Positions 24,637 through 36,925 of a DNA stretch of 64,000 bases are shown here, piece by piece (position 1 is the stretch's first letter; each line of letters starts with the position of its first letter). Location of the stretch: positions 23,410,001 to 23,474,000 of the forward strand of contig OY783207.1 in assembly GCA_963678705.1 (NCBI GenBank). Direction: 5' to 3'. The DNA is from Panorpa germanica. Lineage: Eukaryota > Arthropoda > Insecta > Mecoptera > Panorpidae. A program made the translations under genes and the position numbers. The notes beneath the pieces were generated by a model that was not told where the DNA came from, made no database searches, and saw only the letters and a program-made list of their open reading frames with translations.

Positions 24637-25880
24637 TCTCTTGAAACTATTGTTTTTAAATCCAATAACTGATTGTTGTGAACGATTGGTAAAAGAATTC
24701 ACATTCTTGTTAGAAAAGGTAGAAGATATAAGACTGTCTTACAATCTCAATGACAAAAGTTAACTTGCAATCGAATTGCATTGCATTGCAATCCATATAG
24801 AGCATCTCGGTTCTCGGTTCTCGTTTCTCGATTCTCGATTCTCGACTAGCCTGGAGCATTTTTCAAGTCAACAGTAGTCTAGTTACAAGTATATCAATGC
24901 CCAGGTCGTGTTTTTATACATATATTTATTTATATACAAAATAAAGCCTGTCCAAAGAGTCAAGACTCCCAGTTGAGTTCACAAGCATGAGATGGAGGCG
25001 ATGAAATGGTCGTTGGGTTGGCAACGCAACGCATACTGATAAATATATATATTGCAACCTGATCATGTGAACGCATCTGTATGTTTATGTGTGTGTGTGA
25101 AATAAAACTCTCCGCTGAACACTCAACAGCGATTCAAAACATATTTATGAATGGAAACTAATCCCCTCCTACTCTCTTACTCGCCCCACCAACAAACTCA
25201 TTCAACTTTACATCGTGTTTGATATTAAGTTTGTACAAAGGAAAATAGAGTGGGATTCCCGATATATCGATTCCATTTATTGTGGAAGTAGGATTCTCCG
25301 GTATTTAATATTTATTTGTTTACATAATATTGCAAAAAAAGAAACGAAATTTACTGAACATGCTTTCGTAATGCTTAACCCACGCAATGTTTCTCAAAAT
25401 CTTCGAGCTTCTTCGTCACTTCAAGAACAAATACACTAAGATAAATATTGTCTCCATTCCAATAACCACAAGTGTTAAAAAAACTAGAAAGATCGTTTAA
25501 CGTTATTTGTTTTCAATATGTAATTAACGATAACATGTTAAACTTTAAATATTTGTTTTCTTAAGTCTTAAAACCCCCATGGATTTACGTCAGCGGAATA
25601 AAATACCTAGCCTAACTAACCATGGAATCGACACTATTGCACAAACTCAAGTTTCATACGATTTGCAGATTCTAATTTCTAATTCTCTGGAATATCTTTT
25701 TTATCAGATTTTGATGATTCAGTTACAAATTTTACTATTTTGTGTATTTTGCAGAGTTTCTTTTCTTATTTTTTTTTTTTTCCCCTTTTAATTAATTTAC
25801 AATCTGTCCGAGGACATTAAGTAAAATTGTATGACATAAATGACATGTGAGGTTGCCATCCATTATACTATGTACAATAA
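24637..25880. other. Intergenic with heptamer tandem repeat
   Basis: Contains about six head-to-tail copies of a TCTCGRT heptamer at 24807-24848. Frames at 25215-25439 and 25579-25791 show no recognisable product. Confidence 0.45.
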
Positions 25881-25889
25881 CTGAGTTTC

Positions 25890-26290
25890 GTATATATTTT
25901 ATTACTACGATGACATTTCAATTTTAGTTTTCATTTGGGATTAAATTCGCTAAGTCCTTGGGATCTGCTCTTTTCAGACGTCTTACGGGCCTATGATGGA
26001 ACAACTTCACTGCTGCTTCATTGGGATGATTCTGCAATCGAAAGTGGTACTTCCTACTGTAGCTTTGGATTTCTTCTTTGACCAGGGGCATTCGAAGATC
26101 TTTATGTACTAACAAATTAGGGACATATCTTGGGACATTTAATATTTGTTTCAATATTTTGTTTTGAAAACGCTGGAGAATTTCTATGTTTGACATGCTA
26201 GCGCAGCCCCATAGTTGTATACCATAAGTCCATATTGGCAGAATTATTGTCTTGTATATCTTTTCTCATGAATAATGTTCCCTCGTACAG
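25890..26290 (-). mobile_element. jockey-like LINE, C-terminal relic of ORF2
   Basis: Minus-strand translation gives the PIWTYGIQLWGCAS stretch, followed by SNIEILQRFQNKILKQILNV and PRYVPN, then LVHKDLRMP...EEIQSYSRKYHFRLQNHPN. This is the signature C-terminus of arthropod jockey-clade reverse transcriptase proteins. The frame is open from 26196 to 25924, and the upstream half is gone. 5' truncation is typical for LINE insertions. Confidence 0.85.
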
Positions 26291-26570
26291 TGTTTCTTCC
26301 AGAATTAAAGGTAAGATAATAAGATAAGATTATAATAAAGTTCGATTTCTTAAATACGTTTAATATTTTATGAAATTTCTTCGTATTCAAATATTTGAAG
26401 TTTTCCAAAAATGTGCCCAACTTTAAAGCCCTATAACTTTATATTTATTACAGATACAAAAAAATGTAAAAGACAAAAATTGTAGGAAATTGAGTCCTCT
26501 ACAAGATTGATTATAACTATTTTTACCATACGACGCACTGATAAGAAGCTATTGCATAAAAATCATATCC

Positions 26571-27278
26571 TTAAGGAGGGGGTAAGGTTTCAACTATTTT
26601 ATTTATTTATTTATATTATTGTACAACATATTAAGTTTATTGTGTAAAAAATTGAAGTCGATTGGAGTACAACTGTCGGAGATATAGAGTTTTAAGTCTT
26701 CACCTCTCTGGTCTGCTTTCGTGTTACTTTGAAACTTTTAAATGCGGTTCTCACACATAGCTTTTTCAGAGTCGGTGCCCTCTCTATCTCAAAATCTACT
26801 GAACCGATTCTTTAGAAGTTTTGCAATTTACATAAATACCGAGGTAACACTGTCGAGTTTTTTTTTATTTCTTAATTTTAACGTATTTTAAAATAACAAA
26901 GTTTCTGATTTTTTTCATGAAAAATCGGTATTTTGACTTTTAAGTGCTGTAAAAAATTAAAAAATCAATAAAGAAAGAAAAATCGACAGCGTTACCTGCA
27001 GAAATTTATCAACTAATAAAATCATTTTGGTTTTTCAATTTCAGAAAATCCAGTGATGAGTTATGAGTGGCACCGCAATGTTACTTCTTTTTGTGACGTC
27101 AGCGGAGATTCGCTGTCAATGCCTCATTTCTTGACATTTATTTAAGAAAATTTTACAAAGTATTCTTTAAATATCATTTTATCATGTACTAATTATAGAA
27201 ATAATTATATATTAACTGTGTCGTCAAAAAACATTATCGAAAAGGTGTTTCTTTTTTATCGTTTTTACCTTATCTAAT
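26571..27278 (+). mobile_element. Family A element, near-complete
   Basis: Left terminus ccttaaggagggggtaaggtttcaac is intact; the right end is tttttaccttatc. It is about 700 bp long. The left TTAA-GGRGGGGTAAGG matches, in inverted form, the right end of the copy at 40333-41045. Confidence 0.8.
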
Positions 27279-27683
27279 ATGTTGTAATACATATCTTCCC
27301 CTTAATAATAATCAACATTGTGTAATAGTGTACAAGTACTAGAATATATAAATAAGCAGGTCCATTTATCCTCCTCTTAATCCATTAGATTCGAATAAAT
27401 GGAGCAATGGGACATTGCGACAATATAGATTATTAGACTGCGCTATTGCATGACTGCACACACACATGCATATGTAGTGTATGTGTAGTTTATACACACA
27501 CTATAGAACAAATGAAATAATTCACTACATCCTCATTAGAACAAAAACTATATAATTTATAAACATAAAGGATTAAGCTACGGAACCATCGTTTAATAAA
27601 ATGGTTCTCAAACCCCCTTAATAATATAGAGTAAGAATAATTGACTACAGTAGAACTCCTTTTATCCGGATATAAAATAAAAT
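27279..27683. other. Intergenic, nothing recognised
   Basis: Only short CA/GT-rich tracts near 27455-27500. Confidence 0.4.
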
Positions 27684-28310
27684 AATGGGCTTGTGTCCTA
27701 TGTCTTAATTTCTATAAAAGTGTACTATATATTGATAAAGTGGGTTACTAGAACCTCAAATGTCCAATTATTTATTAATAACTCCTTATATGTTAAGAGA
27801 TATTAACAATTAAAAAAGTCATTTTGTGTTTTTAATTATTAAAGGGATTCAACGTTGTACAAATTCCAAATGCATGTAACATCACAACCGCTGCCAACCT
27901 TACAGCTCATAAATCTCTGCTATATGTATTTATATATCAAAATATCAAATATTATTTACATCTATTTCAAGGAACAATCAAATTTCAATATTATGTCTGC
28001 CGTAACAGGGTTAAATAAAATAAAAACTTATTATTCTTTGAATTGACTTGATTATTTAACTACCAACAGCTACAAAACCTTACCACAGCACTGACCTACT
28101 CAACAAATATCTGACGTTAAAATGCATTTCACGTCATACAAATATGGCCGACCATTTCTAGCGCTAAAACTACAATTCAAACTTTTAATTGCTATATCTC
28201 CGTCAACATTTAGTTATTTAATAAAATAGACACGCCAATACACATTTATTAATATCAATTTCAATCAACAGTTGAAAAATCGACCACTAAAAAATGAGGA
28301 CACAAGCCCT
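27684..28310 (+). mobile_element. Family B element, reference complete copy
   Basis: Opens aatgggcttgtgtcc and closes ggacacaagccc, giving a perfect 12 bp inverted terminus. There is no ORF of note: the 63-codon frame is repeat sequence. Internal sequence is shared with at least nine other sites in the window. Confidence 0.85.
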
Positions 28311-28499
28311 TTGTTACACATATTAAAACTTATTTACACGTAATAAAATATTATTAAATACATATTTAAATTTTGCGCTGGGCGTCGTCTGATTCCATAT
28401 ATCCGAATTCGGAAGTAAGGTAACTGTTGAACAGTTGACTTTAGAATTAGTTTACAAATTTATATTTATGTCTATTTCCGGCTTGTCAGCTGATTTTTG

Positions 28500-28632
28500 A
28501 AATAGAGAAATTGATGTTTTTATTTTATTAAATATCTAAATGTTGACGGAGATATAGCAATTCAAAATTTGAATTGTAGTTTTAGCGCTATAAATGTCGG
28601 CCATGTTTATGACGTAACATGTCGCACTATCA
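28500..28632 (-). mobile_element. Family B end fragment
   Basis: The reverse complement of the atagcgctaaaac...tccgtcaacatttag part of family B, about 130 bp, with the variant gtttatgacgtaacatgt seen in the diverged subfamily. Confidence 0.6.
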
Positions 28633-28754
28633 AGGGATGCGTTGGTCCCAATTATTCGGATATGAGATTTTAATTCTTACAAATTAGTTTTCAAAGAGAT
28701 TTCAATATATTCAATGTTTCTTGTACGAAAATGTAACGGTTGTTACCTACAATT

Positions 28755-29000
28755 ATTGTGAGATACCCTGTATTTACAAGTAAATATACATTCATCATTA
28801 GTAAGCCACTTAAAAACATTACAACCACGAAATAATGTAATAAAAATAAACTAAGAACAAATTGCAAATGCCCGTCATTCATAACGAGAACTCTCTTGAA
28901 AGTTGAGCCAAGATTTTGTGCAGCTTGTGCCAAAACGTTTGCGTAATTCTCTTTAAGAGAATACATGAGCCATAACTAAACGGAGTGGAGTCTCTTTGAG
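28755..29000 (-). pseudogene. Possible Tc1/mariner-type transposase C-terminal fragment
   Basis: The minus frame contains NVLAQAAQNLGSTFKRVLVM then NDGHLQFVL. It resembles the closing segment of some IS630/Tc1-mariner transposases, where NVL..v..nf..R...c....GgHfeHlL is usual. Close by lies gataccctgta (TACAGGGTATC inverted), a terminus type linked with such elements. The similarity is short and by eye only. Confidence 0.3.
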
Positions 29001-29164
29001 ATGGCTTATTATTTGTAGTCTGCTTTCCGTGGAGAAAAGTGAACGCATACTCTTACCCGATTTAAAAAAGCACGTGATTCATTTTTGTATGAAATTTTTA
29101 CACAATATTTAGTCTAATAAATTACTTAGCTTGATTAGAGGGAGGAGGAGTGTGGGGGGTATTA

Positions 29165-29860
29165 TTTTATTTTTTTAATGTTTTTGCCATTTGGCACTAC
29201 ATTCTTGTGCCTTAACTCATTTATATACATGTCATTGTGCTTAATTCAATTTTGATCCTTATTAAATCTAAACATTCTCTTTTTTTTTCAAACGAAAAAA
29301 AAAATATGTATAAAATTCCTTATAAAAATAAAAACAAAACTGCTACTGCTTCGATCCTCCTGCTACTGTCCCTCCTGTTTCTACTCTGCCATTCCTTCTC
29401 TTTCCTAGTTTTTTTTTCTCTATCTCCGCCATCCACCTCTTCCCTTCACTTTCGGCATTACATTCTTCTGCCTTAAAAAGATTTAAAAAGCTTCAGCCTT
29501 CCTTCTTCTAATTATTTCTGCCATCCATCTGTTCCCTTCCTTGCCCCCTTTTAAGAGCTGCCCAATATTCATCTCACTCCCTACTTTTTCCTTATAATCA
29601 AACTTAATGTGCTTCAGTGTTTCGTCCTCCGTTCTGCACACTCTACACATTTCTTCCTTACTACTTTCCCAGTATCTGTTTCCTTCTTTCTCATTTCCCA
29701 ATCTAAACCTTGCTGTCCTTATGTTTTTTATGTCTTTTTCTATTAAGTACTGAGGTATATTACTTTCCCAAATCCTTTTATATCTTAGAGTAGAGGGAGA
29801 GTGAAGCAACATAGTTTTTTTTAATTTATTTTTTTGTAAGAACACTAAATAATTTTTTTA
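29165..29860 (-). mobile_element. LINE 3' relic, longest copy in window
   Basis: The minus frame 29845-29483 (120 codons) reads ...ARFRLGNEKEGNRYW, then the zinc-knuckle-like MCRVCRTEDETLKHIKFDY, and ...GGKEGNRWMAEI. This is the C-terminus of a non-LTR ORF2. About 300 bp of 3' untranslated sequence follows (29165-29480). Related pieces lie at 5781, 10064, 35880 and 62630. No reverse transcriptase core is present. Confidence 0.75.
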
Positions 29861-30671
29861 ACCAACTATAGGTGAGGTGGTCTTGGAAAAAACTATGCTT
29901 GGGCACAGAGGGATGTGAGGCACGGGGATGGGGGTTCTCAAAATGAAAGTACGTAGGTTATGGATGACCACTAAGTATCAAATGCTAATAAAGTCATAAC
30001 CTTCGGATTCCCAAAAGTTTTACAACATTTTTTAAACACTTATGTTATATTAAATACGCATTATTTTTAATCACAAATTTTGAAATCATTTATTTTCCAA
30101 ACAGTAAAAATTGAATACTAACGAAAAAATCTTTTATCAAGTTGATTAAAACGGTACTGATAAGAAATAAACAGAAAGTAGTGAGCTACAAGCTGTAGTA
30201 TACAAGGAAAAACATTGAAAGTGATAAAAATCCCCGCTTGACTGATCCAAACAGCAGACTAAATGTTATATTGTTCCATTTCCAAGAAATGGTTATGAAG
30301 CTTTCTTGTTTCTTTCTAGCAAATATTGACATATATAATAAATAAATATAAGTCATTTTTATTGTCTAATTAACTCAACAACGTACTTCTATAATCATTT
30401 ATCAATATACTGATAACGGAAGTATAATGTCCCTTTTGTTGAAGAATGGATCATATTTTATTATTAATTGAAATTTATTAATCATCGTTGAAAGAGGCTT
30501 ATTCATTGGATAACATTGAGATATCCTACATAACGTACTGTTTTGTTGTCAATTACTTTATTTAATATAGTTGCCATATTATACTTAAAAACTACGTCGA
30601 AATTGTAGCCGAGATCGTAAAGAAGTTAGCCAACTATTGATCAACAGTAGTTACGAGCTTGTGAACACACT
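29861..30671. other. AT-rich intergenic, nothing recognised
   Basis: No supported gene or repeat. Confidence 0.4.
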
Positions 30672-31060
30672 TTGAAATAGAGAAATAGATGTTAATAAAT
30701 GTATATTGGCGTTTTTATTTTATTAAATATCTAAATGTTAACGGAGATATAGCAATTAAAAATTTGAATTGTAGTTTTAGCGCTAGAAATGGTCGGCCAT
30801 ATTTATGACGTAATATGTAGCACTATTAAGGAAAGTATGCTATCTCGTTTACGCTGTGTTGTATAAAAGAGATAGCAACTTAGCGGCGTGACTTTACATG
30901 CCTTGCAATTTTCTATAACGTTGAATCCCTTTAATACTAAAATGTAATTAATTTAAATTAATAATTAGACATTTAAGGTCCTAATATTCAATTTTAACAA
31001 TGTCCTAATATCATATTTTATCAAAACTGTGCAATATAGTTTTATAAAATATCAACTCCG
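30672..31060 (-). mobile_element. Diverged family B element, partial
   Basis: The reverse complement of B from gcgctagaaatggtcggcc through ttgaatccctttaat, with the gctatctcgtttacgctgtg variant also present at 11336-11690. The outer end has decayed. Confidence 0.6.
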
Positions 31061-31158
31061 TAATGAATTTTGTGATAACAACAAAATTCTTTCCACACGC
31101 TTGCACGCTTATGTTAAGGAACCAACAAGGTTGAGGAATCAGAGCAATAGGTGACATG

Positions 31159-31534
31159 CAGGGGCGGCCTTAGCTATTGCGAGGCCCCGGGCATCAGATC
31201 TTTGCGAGGCCTCGGGGCGGCAAATCTTTGCGAGGCACTTGTTGTTTGTATAATTTATGTAAATTGTAAGTAAGTATTCTTGATGATAATTGACGAGAAA
31301 TAAAATTTTATATTGGAAGTTTTATAAAAGTTAACAAGCACAAAGACGACAAATATTAATGATGATAAACTAAGGCACATGAATACCTTAAAAGATATAC
31401 GCAGTGATTCTAGTGGGATTTCTAAAGAGCGAGGCACGAGATTCAAATACATATATAGTAATGAATTTTTGTACTTGGGTTGTTGCGCGAGAATGCAAGA
31501 CCCCGGGCAGTTGCCCTGCTTGCCATCCCCTAAG
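31159..31534 (-). mobile_element. Family C hAT-like element, copy 3
   Basis: Begins caggggcggccttagc and runs, as reverse complement of the 9716 and 10942 copies, to tgccctgcttgccatcccctaag. The duplicated gcaaagatctg block is present as in copy 2. The far terminus is degraded. Short frames on both strands over it are repeat sequence. Confidence 0.75.
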
Positions 31535-31645
31535 TTTTCTATTTTACCTTTTTCTCAAATATCACATACATCTTTCACACAAAAATTTTATAGTTTTCAT
31601 AGTAAAATTTGAAGGCGTACACATAACAAATTAAAAAAGACTTAC

Positions 31646-31754
31646 CCAATGATGACTCAGGGTCAGAAAGGTCACTAAGTGACGGCACTTTGCGCATGCC
31701 GCGAGGAGCGTCTTCCGGTTCCTCCTTGAGTAGCATGTTACCGCCATCGAGATT
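31646..31754 (-). CDS. Coding exon of an unidentified host gene (downstream exon)
   Basis: A 109 bp exon bounded by acceptor gtttcag (ends 31755) and a consensus donor gtaagt (starts 31645). The frame is set by the upstream exon 36926-37055, which ends in phase 0. This exon encodes 36 residues starting NLDGGNMLLKEEPEDAPRGM, then RKVPSLSDLSDPESSL, and ends in phase 1. It is Ser/Glu/Pro-rich and looks like a disordered regulatory segment with possible phosphosites. GC content and codon use are clearly higher than the flanking AT-rich DNA. I do not recognise the protein. No exon further downstream was identified in 1-31645, so the 3' part is either in short exons I missed or outside the window. 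Confidence 0.7.
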
Positions 31755-31997
31755 CTGAAACGAACAATAAAATAATGAACAAGTTTCACACCTCCAACAA
31801 TTGATGCAATTGTTCATTGCGGAAATAAAACAATTTGCCAAATTACTGTTACGACAAATTAACTTAAATATAATTAGAGTAAGTGTTAATAGGTCAGCAT
31901 TACCGCATCGGATTTATCATTTAAACATGGAAGATGAGACACAAACACGAATTTTTTTGTGAAATCTGAATGGTTCGTATTTTTGTTATATTTAACT

Positions 31998-32318
31998 AGC
32001 TGTCCCGGCCACGCGTTTTGTCATATTACATTACATAGCGCCATCTATTGAATATTTACTCAATTTAGTCAACAGAATATTTACTCAATCTAGTCAACAG
32101 ATGTCGCCATCATCGTCGCCAGATGTCATATGTCATATACAGATAATTAATAGACAAATAATTTGCAATAAGATAATAATAAATTGAGATGTAAGCTATC
32201 CTATCTTTCAAGTTGGATCAAACTGCACCCGGTGTACAAATTTGATTAAAATCGGTTAAGTAGTTTAGGAGTCCATCGCGGAGAGACAACGTGACACGTA
32301 ATTTATATATATTAAGAT
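31998..32318 (+). mobile_element. SINE- or RTE-like retroelement 3' relic
   Basis: Starts ctagctgtcccggccacgcg and ends acgtgacacgtaatttatat, with the tracts ttggatcaaactgcacccgg and gattaaaatcggttaagtag between. Such blocks recur in insect introns as ends of short non-LTR elements. It contains a 25 bp tandem duplication at about 32047-32098. Family assignment is by memory and uncertain. Confidence 0.4.
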
Positions 32319-32999
32319 TTAATAAACTTACTGAAATTCATTTTTCTTAACACTTGTAATTAGTTGACAAATTTCCAATGAATTTAAATGATAATATTTA
32401 GGTATCTTAGAAATAAATGCGGGAGCAATATTCTTTATTTATTTGCCAAAATTTTGTTAGCACTTCACTTTATTTGTCCTTAGCTAATAATACTCTATCT
32501 ATCTCCAAGATATGTATTTTCTATTTGCTCAAATTTCCACACTAAAATCATGCAAAATCAAATTTTTAATTTAAGTTTCTTTACTATTGTGTTTTTAGAT
32601 CTATCTATAATATATCATTTCTCGTTTTAAAATATTTTTATATGTATATACAAGTAAATACACAAGTCGTTCACTTTCCGAACAATATTGCACTAATATT
32701 AAAATGAAGTTAAATTAATAATAAATCGATAAAAACTGTAAATTTATTGGTGAATCATTATTATCAAAAATGTTATCTGTCTTGCCACAAGCGCACGTTT
32801 GTTCTTCAAAAAGGTAAAGAAGGATTATAAGTGTGTATTTCCGGGTTTGATTTCAAAATGATGCAAGAAATTATTGGCATAACCTTTTTTAGTTTATCTA
32901 TGTTTTACAGCTCTTGCAAATAACCCCAATAAAAAAGTCTGGGGTATATTTCTGAAGGGTTTGTGAACAGTGTCATAATTTCTATAAAACTGTGCTATC

Positions 33000-33185
33000 A
33001 GGGCCGGATTTAGAGATGTGGAGGCCCTGGGGCAAGTAATTATTATTAGTTATTACCATTAGTACCCTAATTATTTTCCGAATAAAAGGAACAATTTTTT
33101 ACGTCAAGTCTTTTTAAAAATTTATTTCTTTTATCTCTATTGTGAGGGCCTTCTCTTGTGGAGGCAGTAGTTCCGCCTGCTATTT
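33000..33185 (+). mobile_element. hAT-like terminal fragment
   Basis: Opens cagggccggatttagag followed by ggaggccctggggcaag. The CAGGGCCGGA-type end is typical of hAT-derived MITEs and differs from family C. The second terminus was not found. Confidence 0.4.
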
Positions 33186-33223
33186 ATAAGTATAATTTAC
33201 AAAAATTCTTTAAAAACCAATTT

Positions 33224-33225
<2 letters not shown>

Positions 33226-33302
<77 letters not shown>
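33226..33302. repeat. (TA)n microsatellite, ~77 bp
   Basis: Uninterrupted TA dinucleotides, about 38 units, by far the longest simple repeat in the window. The Ile-Tyr run in the frame across it is an artefact of the repeat. Confidence 0.95.
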
Positions 33303-33305
<3 letters not shown>

Positions 33306-33644
33306 GTGGTATATATATGTCACCTTACCGGCACAGGAAGTTTGCTTGAGCGATCTGGCGGACAAAATTACAACCAATATATGATTGAGACCCTCTAGAA
33401 TTACCTGCAGAGCTTGGGGGAAATGCTGCGTAATTATAATTAACTAAAAAAGGGAAAAGGGTTCGTCTAAATAAAGTATATACCTTAAAAAGTGTAATTA
33501 TCAAACAATAATGTAGCAAACGTGCAGCGGATGTGACGTTTTGAATACCATTTCTTTTTTTAAATGATTTAAATCTTTTGTCGACTTTAATGACATTATA
33601 ATTTTATTTAATGATAACTTATTTTCGATAGGTTCGAATTATTT

Positions 33645-34304
33645 ATTTATTTTTATTATTGTACAACATATTAAGTTTATTGTGTGAAAATTTGAAGTCG
33701 ATTGGAGTAAAACTGCCGGAGATATAGAGTTTTACGTCTTCACCTCTCTGGTCTAGTTTCGTGTTATCTTGAAATTTTTAAACGCGTTTCCTCGCACATA
33801 ACTTTTTCAGAGTTGGTGCCCTCTCTAGCTCAAAATCTACTGGACCGATTCTTTTGAAATTTTGCACACTCTTTCTTTACATAAATGCCGAGGTAACGCT
33901 GTCAAGTTTTTTATTTTAACGTAATTTAAAATAACAAAGTTTCTGATTTTTTTCATGAAAAATCGGTATTTTGACTTTTAAGTGCTGTAAAAAATTGAAA
34001 AATCAATAAAACAAGAAAAAATCGACAGCGTTACCTGCAGAAACTGATCAACTAATGAAATCATTTTGGTTTTTAGATTTCAGAAAATCCAGTGATGAGT
34101 TATGAGTGGCACCGTAATGTTACTTTTGTGACGTCAGCGGAGATTCGCTGTCAATGCCTCATTTCTTGATATTTATTTATGAAAACTTCACAAAGTATTC
34201 TTTAAATGTCATTTTATATTGTAGTAATTATAGACATAATTATACATTAACTGTGTCGTCAAAAAACATTATCAAAAATATGCTTTTGTTATCGTTTTGA
34301 CCTT
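33645..34304 (+). mobile_element. Family A element, copy 5
   Basis: Colinear from ttgtacaacatattaag to tatcgttttgacctt. The TTAA-GGGGG left end is missing. It is intronic to the unidentified minus-strand gene. Confidence 0.75.
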
Positions 34305-35879
34305 GAAAGAATTGGTTCTTTTTAGTGGGAGAAAGCGTGGTAAATTCTATCTAAGTACCTAATCACTCCTGCAGGATAAGCTTCGCAATATTTTGAGAGC
34401 CACTGCATGCATTTTACATAAACCAAGCATAAGTAAAACATTTGTCCGTTGAAGATAAATATATAAACACTTGTCTCTGCACTTCCCTCAGTCAGTTTAT
34501 TAACCTTGAAGTTGCTTCAGACGGTTGTTTGTATGCGTGCGCATGCGTTGACAATGTACGACGTCGGATGAGACAAATGATGAAGATAGATGAAAGAGAA
34601 TGAAAGAGACAACGATATATACTGATAGACGCGCATCAAGCTGTTACAGTTGTATACATTGAATTAATTATCTTGTAATTTGTAAGCAGTCTTACAATGA
34701 CGATGAGCCATCAGATACGACTAGGTTAAAATTAATTATTTATTTATAAATTCAATTCATTTGTCACTAAACTTTATATTGATTCAAATATTGTCATAAA
34801 TATAAGCCTGGTAAATAGCACAGGGACTCAGAGAGTCGTTTATTTAGAGCCCCTGAGTGTCTGAATAGAATTGAACGTAAAGAGAGCAAAACACAGTGTA
34901 TCAATAAGAACTGACTATTTTGTTTTTTGAATAAGACGTAAAATATTTGGAATACTTTTGATTTTTTAAATTTATTATGTTACTAAAATACGGGAAATAT
35001 TTAAGGAGTACGTGGTTTGAATCACAGCTTATGGTAAGCGTCCACAGTTTAGCACGGAAAGCTATCAAACGCATTCTGTTTAAAGGAAATGAATCGTGTG
35101 ACTGAAACTCTGACGCAAGATCATATTTTTCATGGCATTTGCAAATAAATTTAGCTCTAATTTGAGCTCAGGTATCGTTGAAACGTTATCATCATATGCA
35201 CTAGTTCTAGAACACCACAAAGAAGAAATCCAAAAATGTATGGTCATTTTACAAGACAAGAAATTACCGAAAGAATTATTTTCACACACAATTTTCATGA
35301 CTTATCGTCATTGTTGATCTGTATAACTTTCCACTATTAATTTCCATGTCTATAGACTTCATATAACAAATTTCAAACGTCCAAGTGATACTGGTGCAAA
35401 ATGGCGACATATTTAAAACTATCATCTACTATTGATACGCTTAAAATAATTACAGATTTTTTACCCATTGAAAATTCTAGTTTGAAAGTTTATGTGCGAT
35501 TGTGACTTTGCCTTTAAGGGCTATTGTTTATTTTTATAATTTCTTGTTGCACCGGATGACATGTACAGCAGTTAGTCCCCCTCCTTTTCCCCTATCCTTC
35601 GCCCTTTATACTCTCTCTCACATTTAAATGCATCCAATAATAACACGTACTCATAAGAGAATATTTATTTCTGTACGCAGTCGTTTGTTAAATACAATTA
35701 TTTTAAATACAATTTGTTAACACCTGCATTTGAAACAATCAGGGCTTTTGTCCTTATAATGAATTGATTAGTAAGGCACGGAATTGTTACGTCATCAAGG
35801 AAGTAGTTGAGTGGCTTGCCGCGCTGGTACCGGTAACGAAAAACCGGGTATTTCAAAGATTAGGTATTGTTGAGTACTT

Positions 35880-36250
35880 GAACTTTGTGGAAGATTAGAT
35901 TGATAGATTAAAAATTTCGCAATATGTCGAAACCTTCACGGAGATAGAAACATTGGAGCACATTAAGTTTTCATGTGAGAAAAAGGTAATAAGCGAAAAG
36001 AATATTGAGCAGTTATTAAAGGGAGGCAGTGAAGAAAAGAGGTGGATAGCGGAGATAGAGAAAAGGAACAAGGAAAGAGAAGGAATGGCAGAGTAGAAAC
36101 AGGAGAGAGAGTAGCAGGAAGAGTGAAGCAGTAGCAATTTCGTTTTTATTTTTATATGGACAAATTTATATTTTTTTTTCGTTTGGAAGGAGTGAGAATG
36201 TTTAGATTAATAAGAATCAAAGAATGGCAAAAACATTCAAATAAAATAAA
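35880..36250 (+). mobile_element. LINE 3' relic, plus orientation
   Basis: The plus frame shows ETLEHIKFSCEKKVISEKNI, then EQLLKGGSEEKRWIAEIEKR. This matches the tail of the 29.5 kb LINE (HIKFDYKEKV...QLLKGGKEGNRWMAEI). It is followed by the same gtttggaaggagtgagaatg 3' sequence. A 5'-truncated copy. Confidence 0.65.
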
Positions 36251-36925
36251 GTAAAATTGAAAGTATAGATATTTTGTTTTCGAGATATTCTCAAAATTTC
36301 AAAAATATTCTCTGAAAATTTCAGGTCGATCTGTTGAAAATTAAATGACTTATAGGCACTCGTTTAAGGACGCTAGAAAAAACGTTTTTCAAAATCAGTA
36401 CAACACCGATATCTCGAAAACCACTGCTTTGATCAACGTGAAATTTTACAAGGCTATATACTTTACATATCAAAAAACACTGCTTTGTTAAAAGTATTTA
36501 AACTTCAGAAAAAGGCGAAAATAGAGCGCCTGTTTCTCGAAAATCAATAATATGACTTTGGAAAGCGACAATTTTCTCAAAAATCAATATTTTATTGAAT
36601 GCTTTGTCCACAGACTAGATAATTTAATGCAGAATTTAAATGCGTTTGATTTTATATTGCATTCGATTCGAGTGATCTTTGTACCGCGTAAGAGCGTTTT
36701 CTAAGCAACGACTTGCCCAAACGATTGCCTCTACCATATTTAAAAATATTTTTTAACAAAATAAATTGTAAAAGATAGGTTAAATCAATACTCTTTAATT
36801 TAAACATTTTTATTTTTGAAAACCTTCACAAAATTCTCCAGAAAATGGTGACCAAAATTTCGCTCAAAATTATTTTTATAAAAATTTAGATGAACTATTA
36901 GTAATAAAAATTAAAGTATGTTTAC

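Larger units (their letters stand above)
31756..36925 (-). other. Intron of the unidentified minus-strand gene (5.2 kb)
   Basis: Lies between the two exons at 36926-37055 and 31646-31754. It contains a SINE/LINE-like relic (31998-32318), a hAT-like end (33000-33185), a TA microsatellite (33226-33302), a family A copy (33645-34304) and a LINE relic (35880-36250). The remainder, including the overlapping opposite frames at 35080-35317, shows nothing I recognise. Confidence 0.55.

Noticed and set aside
24807-24848. CRISPR-like direct repeats
   Set aside because: Contiguous 7 bp units without spacers in a eukaryotic context; a minisatellite.
33158-33349. Ile-Tyr repeat protein
   Set aside because: Translation of the TA microsatellite; no coding context.
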